A DNA stretch of 64,000 bases from Litoreibacter ponti (GTDB lineage Bacteria > Pseudomonadota > Alphaproteobacteria > Rhodobacterales > Rhodobacteraceae). Positions 1 to 8,851 of this stretch are shown piece after piece. Every line of letters begins with the position of its first letter. Positions within the stretch are counted from its first letter, which is position 1. The position numbers and the translations under genes are program-made. The stretch lies in contig NZ_QBKS01000001.1 of NCBI RefSeq assembly GCF_003054285.1, positions 372,001-436,000 of the forward strand, in the 5' to 3' direction. The notes under the pieces are model-generated. The model ran no database searches. It was given only the letters and a program-made list of their open reading frames with translations, and was not told the origin of the DNA.

Positions 1-2738
1 CCGAGGCGCTGTCCCTGCGCCTGACCGACGTGCGCAGCGGCGAGGTGATCGCGGTGGAGCAGGGCCGCCTCAGCCTTGTGAACGCGGCCAATGTCATCAC
101 CATGAACCTCAGCTTCAAGCTCGATCAGGACGGCGGCCCGCCCGCCAACCTGGTCTTCGCCGCCGACAAGGCGAAGGGTCTGCAGGGCGCGCGGCTGGTA
201 GGCAAGTTCGAAGACCTCGAAGCGCGCGGTCTCGCCCGGCAGGTGCCGACACTGAACTTTCTCAATGTGCTCGACGCGCCGGTCTCCGGTGCCCTGACCG
301 CCGAGATCGACGAGGAGGGGCAGGTGGCCAGCCTCGCGGGCGCGCTCAACATCGACAAGGGCGTGCTGCAACCAACGCCGCAGGCCAAGCCTGTGCGCTT
401 CAACTCCGCCCGCACCTACGTGCGCTACGAGGCCGCGACGGGCAGGCTGTTCTTCGACGAGATCAATCTCGATGCGCCGGAGCTGCGCCTGCAGGCCACG
501 GGCCACGCCGATTTGCAGGATTTCAACGCGGGCATTCCGCAGACCCTGCTGGGGCAGCTGCGCTTCCGCAACATCCTGCTGGACCCGGAGGGTCTGTTCG
601 AGGCGCCGGTGCGCTTCTCCTCCGGCGCGCTCGATCTGCGCTACAAGCCCACCGCGCTGGAGATGGATGTGGGCCAGCTGCTGCTGCGCGACGAGGGGGT
701 CGAGCTGCTGGCGAAAGGCACCGTGTCGGTGCTGGAGGAGGGCTGGGCCGTCTCGATGGAGGCGGGCATCGACGAGATTGCCCATGCCGAGCTGATGAAG
801 CTGTGGCCGCGCACGGCGGTCGACAAGACCCGCGACTGGCTGATCCGCAACGTGGTCGAGGGGCAGGTGCAAAACGCCGCCGCAGCCCTGCGGGTGCGCC
901 CCGGCGAAAGCACGCGCGCGGCGGTGAGCTTTGATTTCTCGGAGGCGCGCGTGCGCTACCTCAAAAGCCTGCCCGAGGTCGAGAATGCCCGCGGCTTCGC
1001 CTCGATCTCGGACACGAGCTTCCACATGAGCTTGCAAAGCGGTGCAATCCCCGTGGGCGATGCGGGGCTGCTGGATGCGGGCGGCTCGTCCATGGTGATC
1101 GCCGACATGACCGCCAAACCCTCGCTGGCCGAGTTCCGTTTGGGTCTGACCGGGCCGCTCTCGGCGGCGCTGACGCTGCTCGACCGCAAGCCGTTCGAGT
1201 TTCTGTCGAAGTCCGAGCTGTCGCCTGATGTGGCCACCGGCGCGGCGCGGGTGGAGATGGGGCTGACCGTGCCCCTGAAGCGCGACGTCAATGTCGCCGA
1301 TGTGGCCTTCGACGTGCGCGCGGAGCTGCGCGGTGTGCGCTCCGACACGCTGATCAAGGATCGCCAGCTGGAGGCCGATCTGCTGGTGGTCGAGGCGGGC
1401 GATGGCGCGCTGTCCATCGGAGGCAAGGCGCAGCTCGATGGCATCCCCACCGATGTGGTCTGGTCGCGAGAGATCGGCCCGGGCAGCCCGCCGCAAAGCC
1501 GCCTGACCGGCACGATGGAGCTGTCCCAACGGGTGCTCGACACGTTCAATGTGGGCCTGCCGCCCGGCAGCGTCAGCGGTCGGGGCACCGCCGCGCTCGA
1601 CATCCTGCTGGAGCCCGGTGCGGCCCCGGTGGCGGCGCTCAGCTCTGATTTGCGGGGCATTGGCCTGTCGATCCCGGCGCTCGGCTGGTCGAAGCCGCGC
1701 GGCGCGGACGGGCTGCTGGAGGTGGAGCTGCTGCTTGGCGCGCAGCCCAAGGTCAATGGCGTCAGCATCCGCACCGCGGGGTTGCGCGGCACCGGCACGG
1801 TCGATCTGCGCCCGGGCGGCGGGCTGGAGCGCGCGGTGTTCAACCCTCTGGTGGTGGGTGACCGGCTCAACAGCCGGGTCGAGATCACCGGCCAAGGCGC
1901 GAACCGCCCCGTGCGCATCGCGATCCGGGGCGGCACGATTGATATCCGCAAGTTCGGAGTAACAGGCGGGCAGGGCGGCGGGGCGGCCAATGGCCCGCCG
2001 CTGGATTTCGCGCTCGACCGGCTTCGGGTCACCGACACGATCACCATCGACCAGTTCCAGGGCAATTTCCGCGGCGGGCGCGGCCTCGACGGCACGTTCA
2101 AGGGCAATCTCAACGGTGAGGCGCCGATCACGGGGACCGTGGTGCCGACCGCGCGCGGGCCCGCGGTGCGCATCCAGTCGAACAACGGCGGGCGGGTGAT
2201 CCGCGCCTCGGGCATTTTCCGCAACGCCAATGGCGGCGACATGACCCTGACGCTGCAGCCCAATGGCAAGCCCGGCCAGTTCGACGGCGCGCTCGATATC
2301 AAAAACACCCGGGTCAAGAAGGCCCCGGCGCTGGCCGACCTGCTGTCGGCCATCTCGGTCATCGGGCTGCTGGAGCAGCTGACCGGCGATGGTATCCTCT
2401 TTGGCAATGTCGAGGCGCGTTTCCTGTTGACGCCCGACGGCGTGACCCTCAGACGGTCCTCCGCAGTTGGGCCTTCGATGGGGATCACAATGGACGGCAT
2501 ATACAACACGACGACGCGGCGCATGGATATGCGCGGGGTGGTTTCGCCCATCTACGCGGTGAACGGCATTTTCGGCGCGCTGTTCTCGCCGCGCAAGGGC
2601 GAGGGCCTGTTCGGCTTCAACTACACACTGCGCGGCTCGGCGGACGCGCCGCAGGTCGGGGTGAACCCGCTGTCGGTGCTGACGCCGGGCATCTTCCGCG
2701 AGATCTTCCGCCAGCCGCCGCCCAAGCTGCAGAATTAA
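1..2738 (+). CDS. AsmA-like / DUF3971 (YhdP-type) envelope protein, 5'-truncated by the window edge
   Basis: The reading frame is open from base 3 with no stop upstream, so the gene starts outside the window; the GTG at 30 is only an internal valine. More than 900 residues are visible. The sequence has the low-complexity beta-rich texture of the DUF3971/AsmA-like C-terminal family, and the last 150 residues hold the usual conserved tail (FDGALDIKNTRVKKAPALAD, then SAVGPSMGITMDGIYNT). Family members are long inner-membrane-anchored proteins thought to bridge the periplasm and move phospholipid to the outer membrane. That role is family knowledge; the N-terminal membrane anchor lies outside the window. 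It ends 5 bases before queA, so the two may be co-transcribed. Confidence 0.8.
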   Translation, partial: EALSLRLTDVRSGEVIAVEQGRLSLVNAANVITMNLSFKLDQDGGPPANLVFAADKAKGLQGARLVGKFEDLEARGLARQVPTLNFLNVLDAPVSGALTAEIDEEGQVASLAGALNIDKGVLQPTPQAKPVRFNSARTYVRYEAATGRLFFDEINLDAPELRLQATGHADLQDFNAGIPQTLLGQLRFRNILLDPEGLFEAPVRFSSGALDLRYKPTALEMDVGQLLLRDEGVELLAKGTVSVLEEGWAVSMEAGIDEIAHAELMKLWPRTAVDKTRDWLIRNVVEGQVQNAAAALRVRPGESTRAAVSFDFSEARVRYLKSLPEVENARGFASISDTSFHMSLQSGAIPVGDAGLLDAGGSSMVIADMTAKPSLAEFRLGLTGPLSAALTLLDRKPFEFLSKSELSPDVATGAARVEMGLTVPLKRDVNVADVAFDVRAELRGVRSDTLIKDRQLEADLLVVEAGDGALSIGGKAQLDGIPTDVVWSREIGPGSPPQSRLTGTMELSQRVLDTFNVGLPPGSVSGRGTAALDILLEPGAAPVAALSSDLRGIGLSIPALGWSKPRGADGLLEVELLLGAQPKVNGVSIRTAGLRGTGTVDLRPGGGLERAVFNPLVVGDRLNSRVEITGQGANRPVRIAIRGGTIDIRKFGVTGGQGGGAANGPPLDFALDRLRVTDTITIDQFQGNFRGGRGLDGTFKGNLNGEAPITGTVVPTARGPAVRIQSNNGGRVIRASGIFRNANGGDMTLTLQPNGKPGQFDGALDIKNTRVKKAPALADLLSAISVIGLLEQLTGDGILFGNVEARFLLTPDGVTLRRSSAVGPSMGITMDGIYNTTTRRMDMRGVVSPIYAVNGIFGALFSPRKGEGLFGFNYTLRGSADAPQVGVNPLSVLTPGIFREIFRQPPPKLQN

Positions 2739-2743
2739 GCGCG

Positions 2744-3793
2744 ATGAAGCTGGATGAGTTCGACTTCGCGCTGCCCGAGCAGTTGATCGCCACGCGCCCC
2801 GCGGTGCCGCGCTCCTCCGCACGGCTGTTGGTGGCGGGACCTGAGGCGATCGAGGATCGGGTGGTTACCGATCTGCCGGATTATCTGCGCCGGGGCGATC
2901 TGCTTGTGCTGAACGACACCAAGGTGATCCCCGCGCGGCTGTTTGGCCACCGGGAGCGCGACGGCAATGTCTCGAAAATGGAAGTGACGCTGCTCTCGCC
3001 CACGCCCTCGGGCGATTGGCGCGCGCTGATCAAGCCCTTGCGCAAGGTGCGCGACGGCGAGCGGATCACCTTTGCTGTGGGGCTGGACGCGACAGTCCTT
3101 GGCCGCGAAGACGGGCAGGCGGAGCTGAGCTTCAACCTGCAAGGCGCTGATTTTGATGCAGCTTTGGAGATCGCGGGCCAGATGCCACTGCCGCCCTACA
3201 TTGCCGCCAAACGCGCGGCGGATGCGCGGGACAAGACCGACTACCAGACGGTCTGGGCGCGCGAGACCGGTGCGGTGGCGGCCCCGACGGCCTCGCTGCA
3301 TTTCGACGCGCCCCTGCTGGAGGCGCTGGCGGCGAAGGGCGTGCAATTCGCTCATGTCACGCTCCATGTGGGGGCCGGGACCTTCCTGCCGGTCAAGGTC
3401 GAAGACGTGACCACCCACAAGATGCACGCGGAATGGGGCCATGTGAGCGCCGCGGCGGCGGCTCAGATCAATGCCACGAAAGACGCGGGCGGCCGGGTCA
3501 TCCCGGTGGGCACCACCGCCCTGCGCCTGATCGAGAGCGCCGCGACGGGACCGGGCCAAATCGCGCCGTGGCAGGGCGAGACGGATATTTTCATCTATCC
3601 CGGTTTCGAGTTTCAGGTGGCCGATGGACTGATGACCAATTTCCACCTGCCGAAGTCGACGCTGATGATGCTGGTCTCCGCCTTGATGGGGCAGGATCGC
3701 ATCCGCGAAATCTACGACCACGCGGTTGCGCAGGCGTACCGCTTCTTTTCCTACGGGGACAGCTCGTTGTTGCTGCCAAACGACGCGCGATAG
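2744..3793 (+). CDS. queA: S-adenosylmethionine:tRNA ribosyltransferase-isomerase
   Basis: A 349-residue protein of normal QueA length. It transfers the ribosyl part of SAM to 7-aminomethyl-7-deazaguanine at tRNA position 34, giving epoxyqueuosine. Family landmarks are the N-terminal MKLDEFDFALPEQLIA, the LVLNDTKVIPARLFG block near residue 60, the QMPLPPYI block, the DKTDYQTVWA block and GTFLPVKVEDVTTHKMHAEW, all typical of QueA. It starts at the ATG 5 bases after the upstream stop. No other queuosine gene is in the window, so it is isolated from its pathway here. Identification is firm. Confidence 0.96.
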   Translation: MKLDEFDFALPEQLIATRPAVPRSSARLLVAGPEAIEDRVVTDLPDYLRRGDLLVLNDTKVIPARLFGHRERDGNVSKMEVTLLSPTPSGDWRALIKPLRKVRDGERITFAVGLDATVLGREDGQAELSFNLQGADFDAALEIAGQMPLPPYIAAKRAADARDKTDYQTVWARETGAVAAPTASLHFDAPLLEALAAKGVQFAHVTLHVGAGTFLPVKVEDVTTHKMHAEWGHVSAAAAAQINATKDAGGRVIPVGTTALRLIESAATGPGQIAPWQGETDIFIYPGFEFQVADGLMTNFHLPKSTLMMLVSALMGQDRIREIYDHAVAQAYRFFSYGDSSLLLPNDAR

Positions 3794-3802
3794 CCGCCCC
3801 AA

Positions 3803-3828
3803 ACGCGCGCCCGGAACCGGACGCGCGT
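3803..3828. terminator. hairpin between convergent genes
   Basis: ACGCGCG at 3803-3809 pairs with CGCGCGT at 3822-3828 around a 12-base loop. It lies between the stop of queA on the plus strand and the stop of the small minus-strand gene ending at 3854. There is no T-tract, so it is at best a weak or Rho-assisted bidirectional terminator. Confidence 0.35.
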
Positions 3829-3853
3829 CTCATTCCATAGCGCTGTCAGTGGC

Positions 3854-4141
3854 TTAGCTGCCGCCATCCGTGCCGTCGGGCAGGGCCACGGCAAGACGGG
3901 TGATCGCGTCGAGCGCGGTCAGGCCGTCTTCGCCCGCAGTCTCATACTCGAACAACACGCGGTCGCCCCGGCCCAGATCGGCGGGAAGGCTGATCTCGCC
4001 GGGCACTTCCCAGACGGTCTTGTCGGTCAGGACGATGATCCCCGCCTTGCGGTCATATGCCAACACGTGACCTTCGGTCTCGTCGGCAAAGGCAGGCAGG
4101 GCGGCCGAAGCGGCCAGGGCCGCGGCAAAAACAATACGCAT
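3854..4141 (-). CDS. small secreted protein, DUF1344-like
   Basis: A 95-residue protein with a clear Sec signal peptide (MRIVFAAALAASAALPAFA, cleavage after AFA). The mature part is about 75 residues: a glycine-hinged beta segment (GHVLAYDRKAGIIVLTDKTVWEVPGE) followed by a segment ending VLFEYETAGEDGLTALDAI. This pattern, a linear 'identity/loop/lysine-to-glutamate' beta domain, resembles DUF1344-type periplasmic proteins. No catalytic residue is visible. It stands alone, convergent to queA. The function is unknown and the family call is from pattern memory. Confidence 0.65.
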   Translation of the reverse strand: MRIVFAAALAASAALPAFADETEGHVLAYDRKAGIIVLTDKTVWEVPGEISLPADLGRGDRVLFEYETAGEDGLTALDAITRLAVALPDGTDGGS

Positions 4142-4423
4142 TAGTCATCTCCAAGAGAGGAAAGCGCTCTGGGCGCGTCATCGCGCTTCGCAGCCGCCGG
4201 ACGGAGCCTCGCGCCCGGATGCCTGGTAATTGGGGATGCCGCAGGGTCCTACAAGGGCCGCCAAAAAATATTCTTGCCACGTCCCCTTAGAAGAGAGCAT
4301 GAGGCCAACTTCGACAGCGGGGCTTGTCAGAAACGACGCGATGGTGTCGCGCACGGGCGGGTCGATCTGGCCTCGGGCTTGTAGCGACGGGCAAACGGCG
4401 AGCGAGTCGCGAAGGAGCGCAGG

Positions 4424-5719
4424 ATGATCGAGGTTTTCAAATCCGCTTGGGCGCTGCTTTTGGGCATGCTGCTTTTGATGGTGGGCAACGGCCTGCAGGG
4501 CTCGCTCATGGGTGTGCGCGGCGGGATCGAGGGGTTTTCGACCTTCGAGCTGTCGCTGATCACGTCCGCCTATTTCATTGGCTTTCTCGGCGGCTCGCGT
4601 CTGGCGCCGACCTTCATCCAGCGCGTGGGCCATGTGCGAGTCTTCGCCGCGCTTGGGTCAGTGATCTCGGCAGTGCTGATCCTCTATCCGGCGATTGCCG
4701 ACCCCTGGGCGTGGATGGTGTTGCGGGTGATCTTCGGCTTCGCGATCTCGGGCGTCTACGTGACCGCGGAAAGCTGGCTGAACAATTCCGCCAGCAACGA
4801 GACGCGGGGGCAGGCGCTGTCGCTTTACATGATCGTGCAGATGGCGGGCATTGTGGCGGCGCAGGGCCTGTTGAACGTGGCGGATCCGGCGGGCTACATC
4901 CTGTTCGTCATCCCGTCCGTGCTGGTGTCCATCGCCTTTGCGCCGATCCTGCTGTCCGTCTCGCCCACCCCGTCGTTCGGGGCCACGCGTCAGATGAGTT
5001 TCCGGGCGCTGTTCAAGGTCTCCCCGCTGGCGGTTGTGGGCATGTTGCTTCTGGGCTCGGTCTTCTCGGCGCAGTTCGGCATGTCGGCGGTCTACGGCTC
5101 CGAGGCGGGGTTGAGCGTCGCGCAGATCTCGATCTTCGTGTCGTCGATCTTCATCGGCGCGCTGGTGCTGCAATATCCCATCGGCTGGATCTCGGACCGG
5201 GTGGACCGTCGGATGTTGATCCTGGTCGTCTCTGCGCTGGCGGCGGGGGCGGCGCTGGTGGCGTTCCTGTTTGACAGCAACTTCACCGTGCTTCTTGCCT
5301 GCGCCTTCGTGATCGGGGGGATGACGAACCCGCTCTATGCGCTGCTGATCGCCTACACCAACGACTACCTCGAGCCCGAGGACATGGCCGGGGCCTCCGG
5401 CGGGTTGTTGTTCATCAACGGGCTGGGTGCGATCGGCGGCCCGATCATTACCGGTTGGCTGATGACCACGATTGGTCCCAAGGGGTTCTGGCTGATCATC
5501 CTCGCGACCATGGCGGCGACGACGCTCTACGCGGCCTACCGCATGACGCAGCGCCCATCGGCCTACAGCGACGAGGAGGATTACGACGCCGTGTCCTACG
5601 CCCCGGTTGGCATGGGATCGACCGCGGTCATGGTCGAGGCCGCGCAGGAATATTACGTGGAAACCGCCGAAGAAATGGCCGAGGCGGCCGAAGAGGACAC
5701 AGATGGCGGGACAAAGTAA
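4424..5719 (+). CDS. MFS transporter (YcaD-like)
   Basis: A 431-residue major facilitator protein with 12 hydrophobic segments. The gap between TM2 and TM3 carries GSRLAPTFIQRVGHVRVF, a family-style cytoplasmic loop, and the 6-7 loop is short. The N-terminal half (GNGLQGSLMGVRGGIEGFSTFELSLITSAYFIGFLGG) matches the YcaD subgroup, whose substrates are unknown. The C-terminal 45 residues form an acidic cytoplasmic tail (EEDYDAV ... ETAEEMAEAAEEDTDGG), longer than usual. The start ATG follows GGAGCGCAGG. The 282 bases upstream hold no gene. Confidence 0.88.
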   Translation: MIEVFKSAWALLLGMLLLMVGNGLQGSLMGVRGGIEGFSTFELSLITSAYFIGFLGGSRLAPTFIQRVGHVRVFAALGSVISAVLILYPAIADPWAWMVLRVIFGFAISGVYVTAESWLNNSASNETRGQALSLYMIVQMAGIVAAQGLLNVADPAGYILFVIPSVLVSIAFAPILLSVSPTPSFGATRQMSFRALFKVSPLAVVGMLLLGSVFSAQFGMSAVYGSEAGLSVAQISIFVSSIFIGALVLQYPIGWISDRVDRRMLILVVSALAAGAALVAFLFDSNFTVLLACAFVIGGMTNPLYALLIAYTNDYLEPEDMAGASGGLLFINGLGAIGGPIITGWLMTTIGPKGFWLIILATMAATTLYAAYRMTQRPSAYSDEEDYDAVSYAPVGMGSTAVMVEAAQEYYVETAEEMAEAAEEDTDGGTK

Positions 5720-5818
5720 CCACTTTCCCCGAAAAGCCTTGCGAAGCCGCCGCGCGGTTGTAACACTTTATTAAGACTGCGGGGGCGCGTGTTGTGTTTG
5801 GACTGGGGAGTAGGAACC

Positions 5819-6394
5819 ATGTCAACGCCTGAGGAGGTCCTGGCCTATTGGCTCGATGAGCAGGGGCCAGAGGGGTGGTATCAGGGCGGTGAGGCGCTCG
5901 ATGCCGAGATCCGCGACTTGTTCGAGCCGCTCTGGCACCGCGCGATGGAGGGCAGCCTGTCGCTCTGGATGACCTATCCGTCGGGCGTGCTGGCCTACCT
6001 GATCCTGACCGACCAATTCCCGCGCAACATGTTCCGTGACACGCCAAAAGCCTTTGCCTCGGACAAGCTGGCTTTGGCGGTGGCCAAATGCGCCATCGGC
6101 AAGGATTGGGACATGACGATCGACCCGCCCGCGCGGCAGTTCTTCTACATGCCGCTGATGCATTCCGAGAGCACGACCGATCAGGACCGCTGCGTGCGGC
6201 TGTTCCTGACCCGCATGCCCGAGAGCGAGAGCAATCTGCTCCACGCCAAGGCCCACCGGGAAGTGATCCGCAAATTCGGGCGTTTCCCCTTCCGCAACGC
6301 GGCGCTAGAACGGCGTACGACGAAACCCGAGACCGAGTTCATGGAACAAGGTGGCTATGGGGCCACTGTGAAATCGATCCAAGCTGCCGAGTAG
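5819..6394 (+). CDS. DUF924 family protein
   Basis: A 191-residue cytoplasmic protein. It begins STPEEVLAYWLDEQGPEGWYQGG and contains FEPLWHRAMEG, a TDQFPRNMFRDTPKAFASD block and FYMPLMHSES, the hallmarks of DUF924, an all-helical tetratricopeptide-like family of unknown function. The ATG at 5819 is chosen over an upstream start at 5789 because GGGGAGTAGG lies correctly spaced before it. It ends 6 bases before the next gene, so the pair is probably one operon. Confidence 0.88.
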   Translation: MSTPEEVLAYWLDEQGPEGWYQGGEALDAEIRDLFEPLWHRAMEGSLSLWMTYPSGVLAYLILTDQFPRNMFRDTPKAFASDKLALAVAKCAIGKDWDMTIDPPARQFFYMPLMHSESTTDQDRCVRLFLTRMPESESNLLHAKAHREVIRKFGRFPFRNAALERRTTKPETEFMEQGGYGATVKSIQAAE

Positions 6395-6400
6395 GCCACG

Positions 6401-7087
6401 ATGAATAATTTGATGCGGGGGCTGCTGCTGTCCCTGGCCCTTCTGGGCATGTCTGCGAGCGCGCAGGCCAAGCAGGATATTCTTGTCATCGGCGACAGCA
6501 TGCTGGAGTGGCAAAAGATCTTCAACGCCTCCATCCCGGACGTGCTGGCGCGCGAGACGGAGCGCGCGGTGGACAACCGCGCGGCTTCTGGCGCGAAGTT
6601 TTACCTGTCCGGCGCCGGGACCAACCCGCGCAGCGTTATCCCCGCGCAGTACGAGGCGGGCGACTGGAATTGGGTGCTGGTCAATGGAGGCGCGAATGAT
6701 TTGCTGACCAAATGCGGCTGCCGCAAATGCGACGCGGTGCTGGACCGGCTGATCTCGCGGGATGGCCAGCGTGGCATTGTGCCGGACCTGGTGCGCAAGA
6801 TCCGCGCCGACGGGCCGCGGGTGATGATGGTGGCCTATTACGAGGGCAACGCACGCCGCAACCTGTTCTCGCGTTGCGCCGCGCCGCTGCGCGAGATGGT
6901 GCAGCGCCAGCTGAAGCTCGCCCGCGCCGAGCGGGGCATCGAGATGGTGCGGATAAAATCTGCGATCAACCCGAAGAACCGCTCGCATTTCGCCATCGAC
7001 GGCATTCACCTGTCGCGCAAGGGGACGAACCGGGTGGGCATTTTGCTGGCCAGAACGCTCGAGATGCTGGAGAAGCGCGGCTCCTGA
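6401..7087 (+). CDS. secreted SGNH/GDSL-type hydrolase
   Basis: A 228-residue protein with a signal peptide (MNNLMRGLLLSLALLGMSASAQA). The SGNH blocks are present: block I around VIGDSMLEW (nucleophile serine), block III as NGGANDLL, and block V as DGIHLS with the catalytic Asp-His pair. A cysteine cluster CGCRKCD follows block III and may form disulphides. Substrates in this superfamily include acyl esters and polysaccharide acetyl groups; none can be deduced here. It follows the DUF924 gene closely and is followed by the hairpin array at 7095-7186. Confidence 0.82.
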   Translation: MNNLMRGLLLSLALLGMSASAQAKQDILVIGDSMLEWQKIFNASIPDVLARETERAVDNRAASGAKFYLSGAGTNPRSVIPAQYEAGDWNWVLVNGGANDLLTKCGCRKCDAVLDRLISRDGQRGIVPDLVRKIRADGPRVMMVAYYEGNARRNLFSRCAAPLREMVQRQLKLARAERGIEMVRIKSAINPKNRSHFAIDGIHLSRKGTNRVGILLARTLEMLEKRGS

Positions 7088-7094
7088 TGTGAGC

Positions 7095-7186
7095 AAGGCC
7101 CATCGATGGGCCTTGGGCCACGGGATTTCCAAATCCCGTGCCATGCGCCTTTGAAGGCGCATCAGAAACGCGCGTCGACGCGCGTT
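7095..7186. repeat. array of four tandem hairpins
   Basis: Four near-perfect inverted repeats follow one another with 2-4 base spacers: 7095-7114 AAGGCCCATCGATGGGCCTT (perfect palindrome), 7119-7140 (arms CACGGGATTT / AAATCCCGTG, 2-base centre), 7143-7162 (arms ATGCGCCTT / AAGGCGCAT) and 7167-7186 AACGCGCGTCGACGCGCGTT (perfect palindrome). The stems differ in sequence but are 20-22 bases long each. No T-tract follows. The array lies between the SGNH gene and lpd, both on the plus strand. A similar three-hairpin array lies at 12954-13026. Confidence 0.85.
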
Positions 7187-7232
7187 CCCCCAGTCATGCA
7201 GCCCGCGCATACGGGGGTGGCAGAATAGCGCG

Positions 7233-7273
7233 TTGCGCAGCGTCAACCGACAAAGTAGTTTAGCTTTAAACTA
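7233..7273 (+). promoter_or_regulatory. lpd promoter with overlapping palindromic operator
   Basis: A -35-like TTGCGC (7233-7238) is followed after 17 bases by TAGTTT (7256-7261). The -10 lies inside an inverted repeat at 7256-7273: TAGTTTAG, centre CT, TTAAACTA, with one mismatch. The core GTTTAGCTTTAAAC differs by one base from the core of the palindrome upstream of lipA (50363-50388). The position over the -10 fits a repressor operator. The cognate regulator is not known from this window. Confidence 0.6.
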
Positions 7274-7301
7274 ATTTTCTGACCTTCCCGGGAGAGACCA
7301 C

Positions 7302-8699
7302 ATGGCCGCAAAATCCTTCGATATGATCGTCATCGGCGCAGGCCCCGGCGGCTACGTGGCCGCCATCCGCGGCGCGCAGCTGGGCCTGAGCGTGGCGATC
7401 GTGGAGCGCGAACATATGGGGGGCATCTGCCTCAACTGGGGCTGCATCCCGACCAAGGCGATGCTGCGCTCCTCCGAGGTGTTCCACCTGATGCACCGCG
7501 CCAAGGATTTCGGCCTGAAGGCCACCGGCATCGACTACGATCTGGACGCGGTGGTGAAGCGCTCGCGTGCGGTCGCGGGTCAGCTGTCCGGCGGCATCGG
7601 TCACCTGATGAAAAAGAACAAGATCACCACGGTGATGGGCGAAGCGACGCTCACCGGCAAAGGCAAGGTGTCGGTCAAGACCGACAAGGACACCGAAGAG
7701 CTGACCTCGAAGAACATCGTGCTGGCCACCGGTGCGCGCGCGCGCGAGTTGCCGGGGCTGGAGGCCGACGGCGATCTGGTCTGGACCTACAAGCACGCGC
7801 TTACGCCCAAGCGTATGCCCAAGAAGCTGCTGGTGATCGGCTCCGGCGCGATCGGGATCGAGTTCGCCAGCTTCTACAATACCCTGGGCTGTGACACGAC
7901 CGTGGTTGAAGTGATGGACCGCATCCTGCCGGTCGAAGACGCCGAAATATCCGCCTTCGCCAAGAAGAGCTTCGAGAAGCAGGGCATGAAGATCATGGAG
8001 AAGACCATGGTCAAGCAGCTCGACCGGGGCAAAGGCAAGGTCACCGCGCATATTGAGGCGGGCGGCAAGGTCGAGAAGGTCGAGTTCGACACCGTGATCT
8101 CCGCCGTGGGGATCGTCGGCAATGTCGAGAACCTGGGCCTTGAAGAGCAGGGCGTGAAGATCGACCGCACTCATGTCGTTGTGGACGAGTATTGCCGCAC
8201 CGGGGTCGAGGGGCTTTACGCCATTGGCGACATCGCGGGTGCGCCGTGGCTGGCGCACAAGGCGTCCCATGAAGGCGTCATGGTGGCCGAGCTGATCGTA
8301 GGCAAGAACAACGTGCACCCGGTGCGCCCTGAAAGCATCGCAGGCTGCACCTATTGCCACCCGCAGGTGGCCTCCGTCGGGTTCACCGAGGAGAAGGCGA
8401 AAGAGGCGGGCTACAAGATCAAGGTCGGACGCTTCCCTTTCATCGGCAACGGCAAGGCCATCGCCCTGGGCGAGCCGGAAGGCATGGTGAAGACCATCTT
8501 CGACGAGAAAACCGGCGAGCTGCTGGGCGCTCATATGGTCGGCGCGGAAGTGACCGAAATGATCCAGGGCTACGTCGTGGGCCGCACGCTGGAGACCACC
8601 GAGGAAGACCTGATGAACACGGTCTTCCCGCATCCGACCCTGTCGGAAATGATGCATGAAAGCGTGCTCGACGCCTATGACCGGGCCATCCACTTCTAG
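7302..8699 (+). CDS. lpd: dihydrolipoyl dehydrogenase (E3)
   Basis: A 465-residue flavoprotein disulphide reductase of standard length. The FAD-binding GAGPGG is at residues 12-17, the redox-active pair Cys43/Cys48 is in GGICLNWGCIPTKAM, a central NAD-binding GSGAIGIEFAS follows, and the C-terminal active-site His444 is in HPTLSEMMHE. It reoxidises the lipoamide of 2-oxoacid dehydrogenase or glycine-cleavage complexes. The E1/E2 genes are not adjacent, so the partner complex cannot be named. The start ATG follows GGGAGAGACCAC. See the operator at 7233-7273. Confidence 0.96.
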   Translation: MAAKSFDMIVIGAGPGGYVAAIRGAQLGLSVAIVEREHMGGICLNWGCIPTKAMLRSSEVFHLMHRAKDFGLKATGIDYDLDAVVKRSRAVAGQLSGGIGHLMKKNKITTVMGEATLTGKGKVSVKTDKDTEELTSKNIVLATGARARELPGLEADGDLVWTYKHALTPKRMPKKLLVIGSGAIGIEFASFYNTLGCDTTVVEVMDRILPVEDAEISAFAKKSFEKQGMKIMEKTMVKQLDRGKGKVTAHIEAGGKVEKVEFDTVISAVGIVGNVENLGLEEQGVKIDRTHVVVDEYCRTGVEGLYAIGDIAGAPWLAHKASHEGVMVAELIVGKNNVHPVRPESIAGCTYCHPQVASVGFTEEKAKEAGYKIKVGRFPFIGNGKAIALGEPEGMVKTIFDEKTGELLGAHMVGAEVTEMIQGYVVGRTLETTEEDLMNTVFPHPTLSEMMHESVLDAYDRAIHF

Positions 8700-8851
8700 G
8701 CGGCTGTTACCACATTGAGCCGCGCTGTGCGCGCGGCGCGCGATTTTTGATTTGGCGCGTGAGGGAGACCTTGCGCGCCATTTTTTTACCCGCGTGCAAT
8801 TTGCGCGCGGCGGCGGTTGACGCCCCCGCGCCAGAGGCGCAGGAGTGCGCC

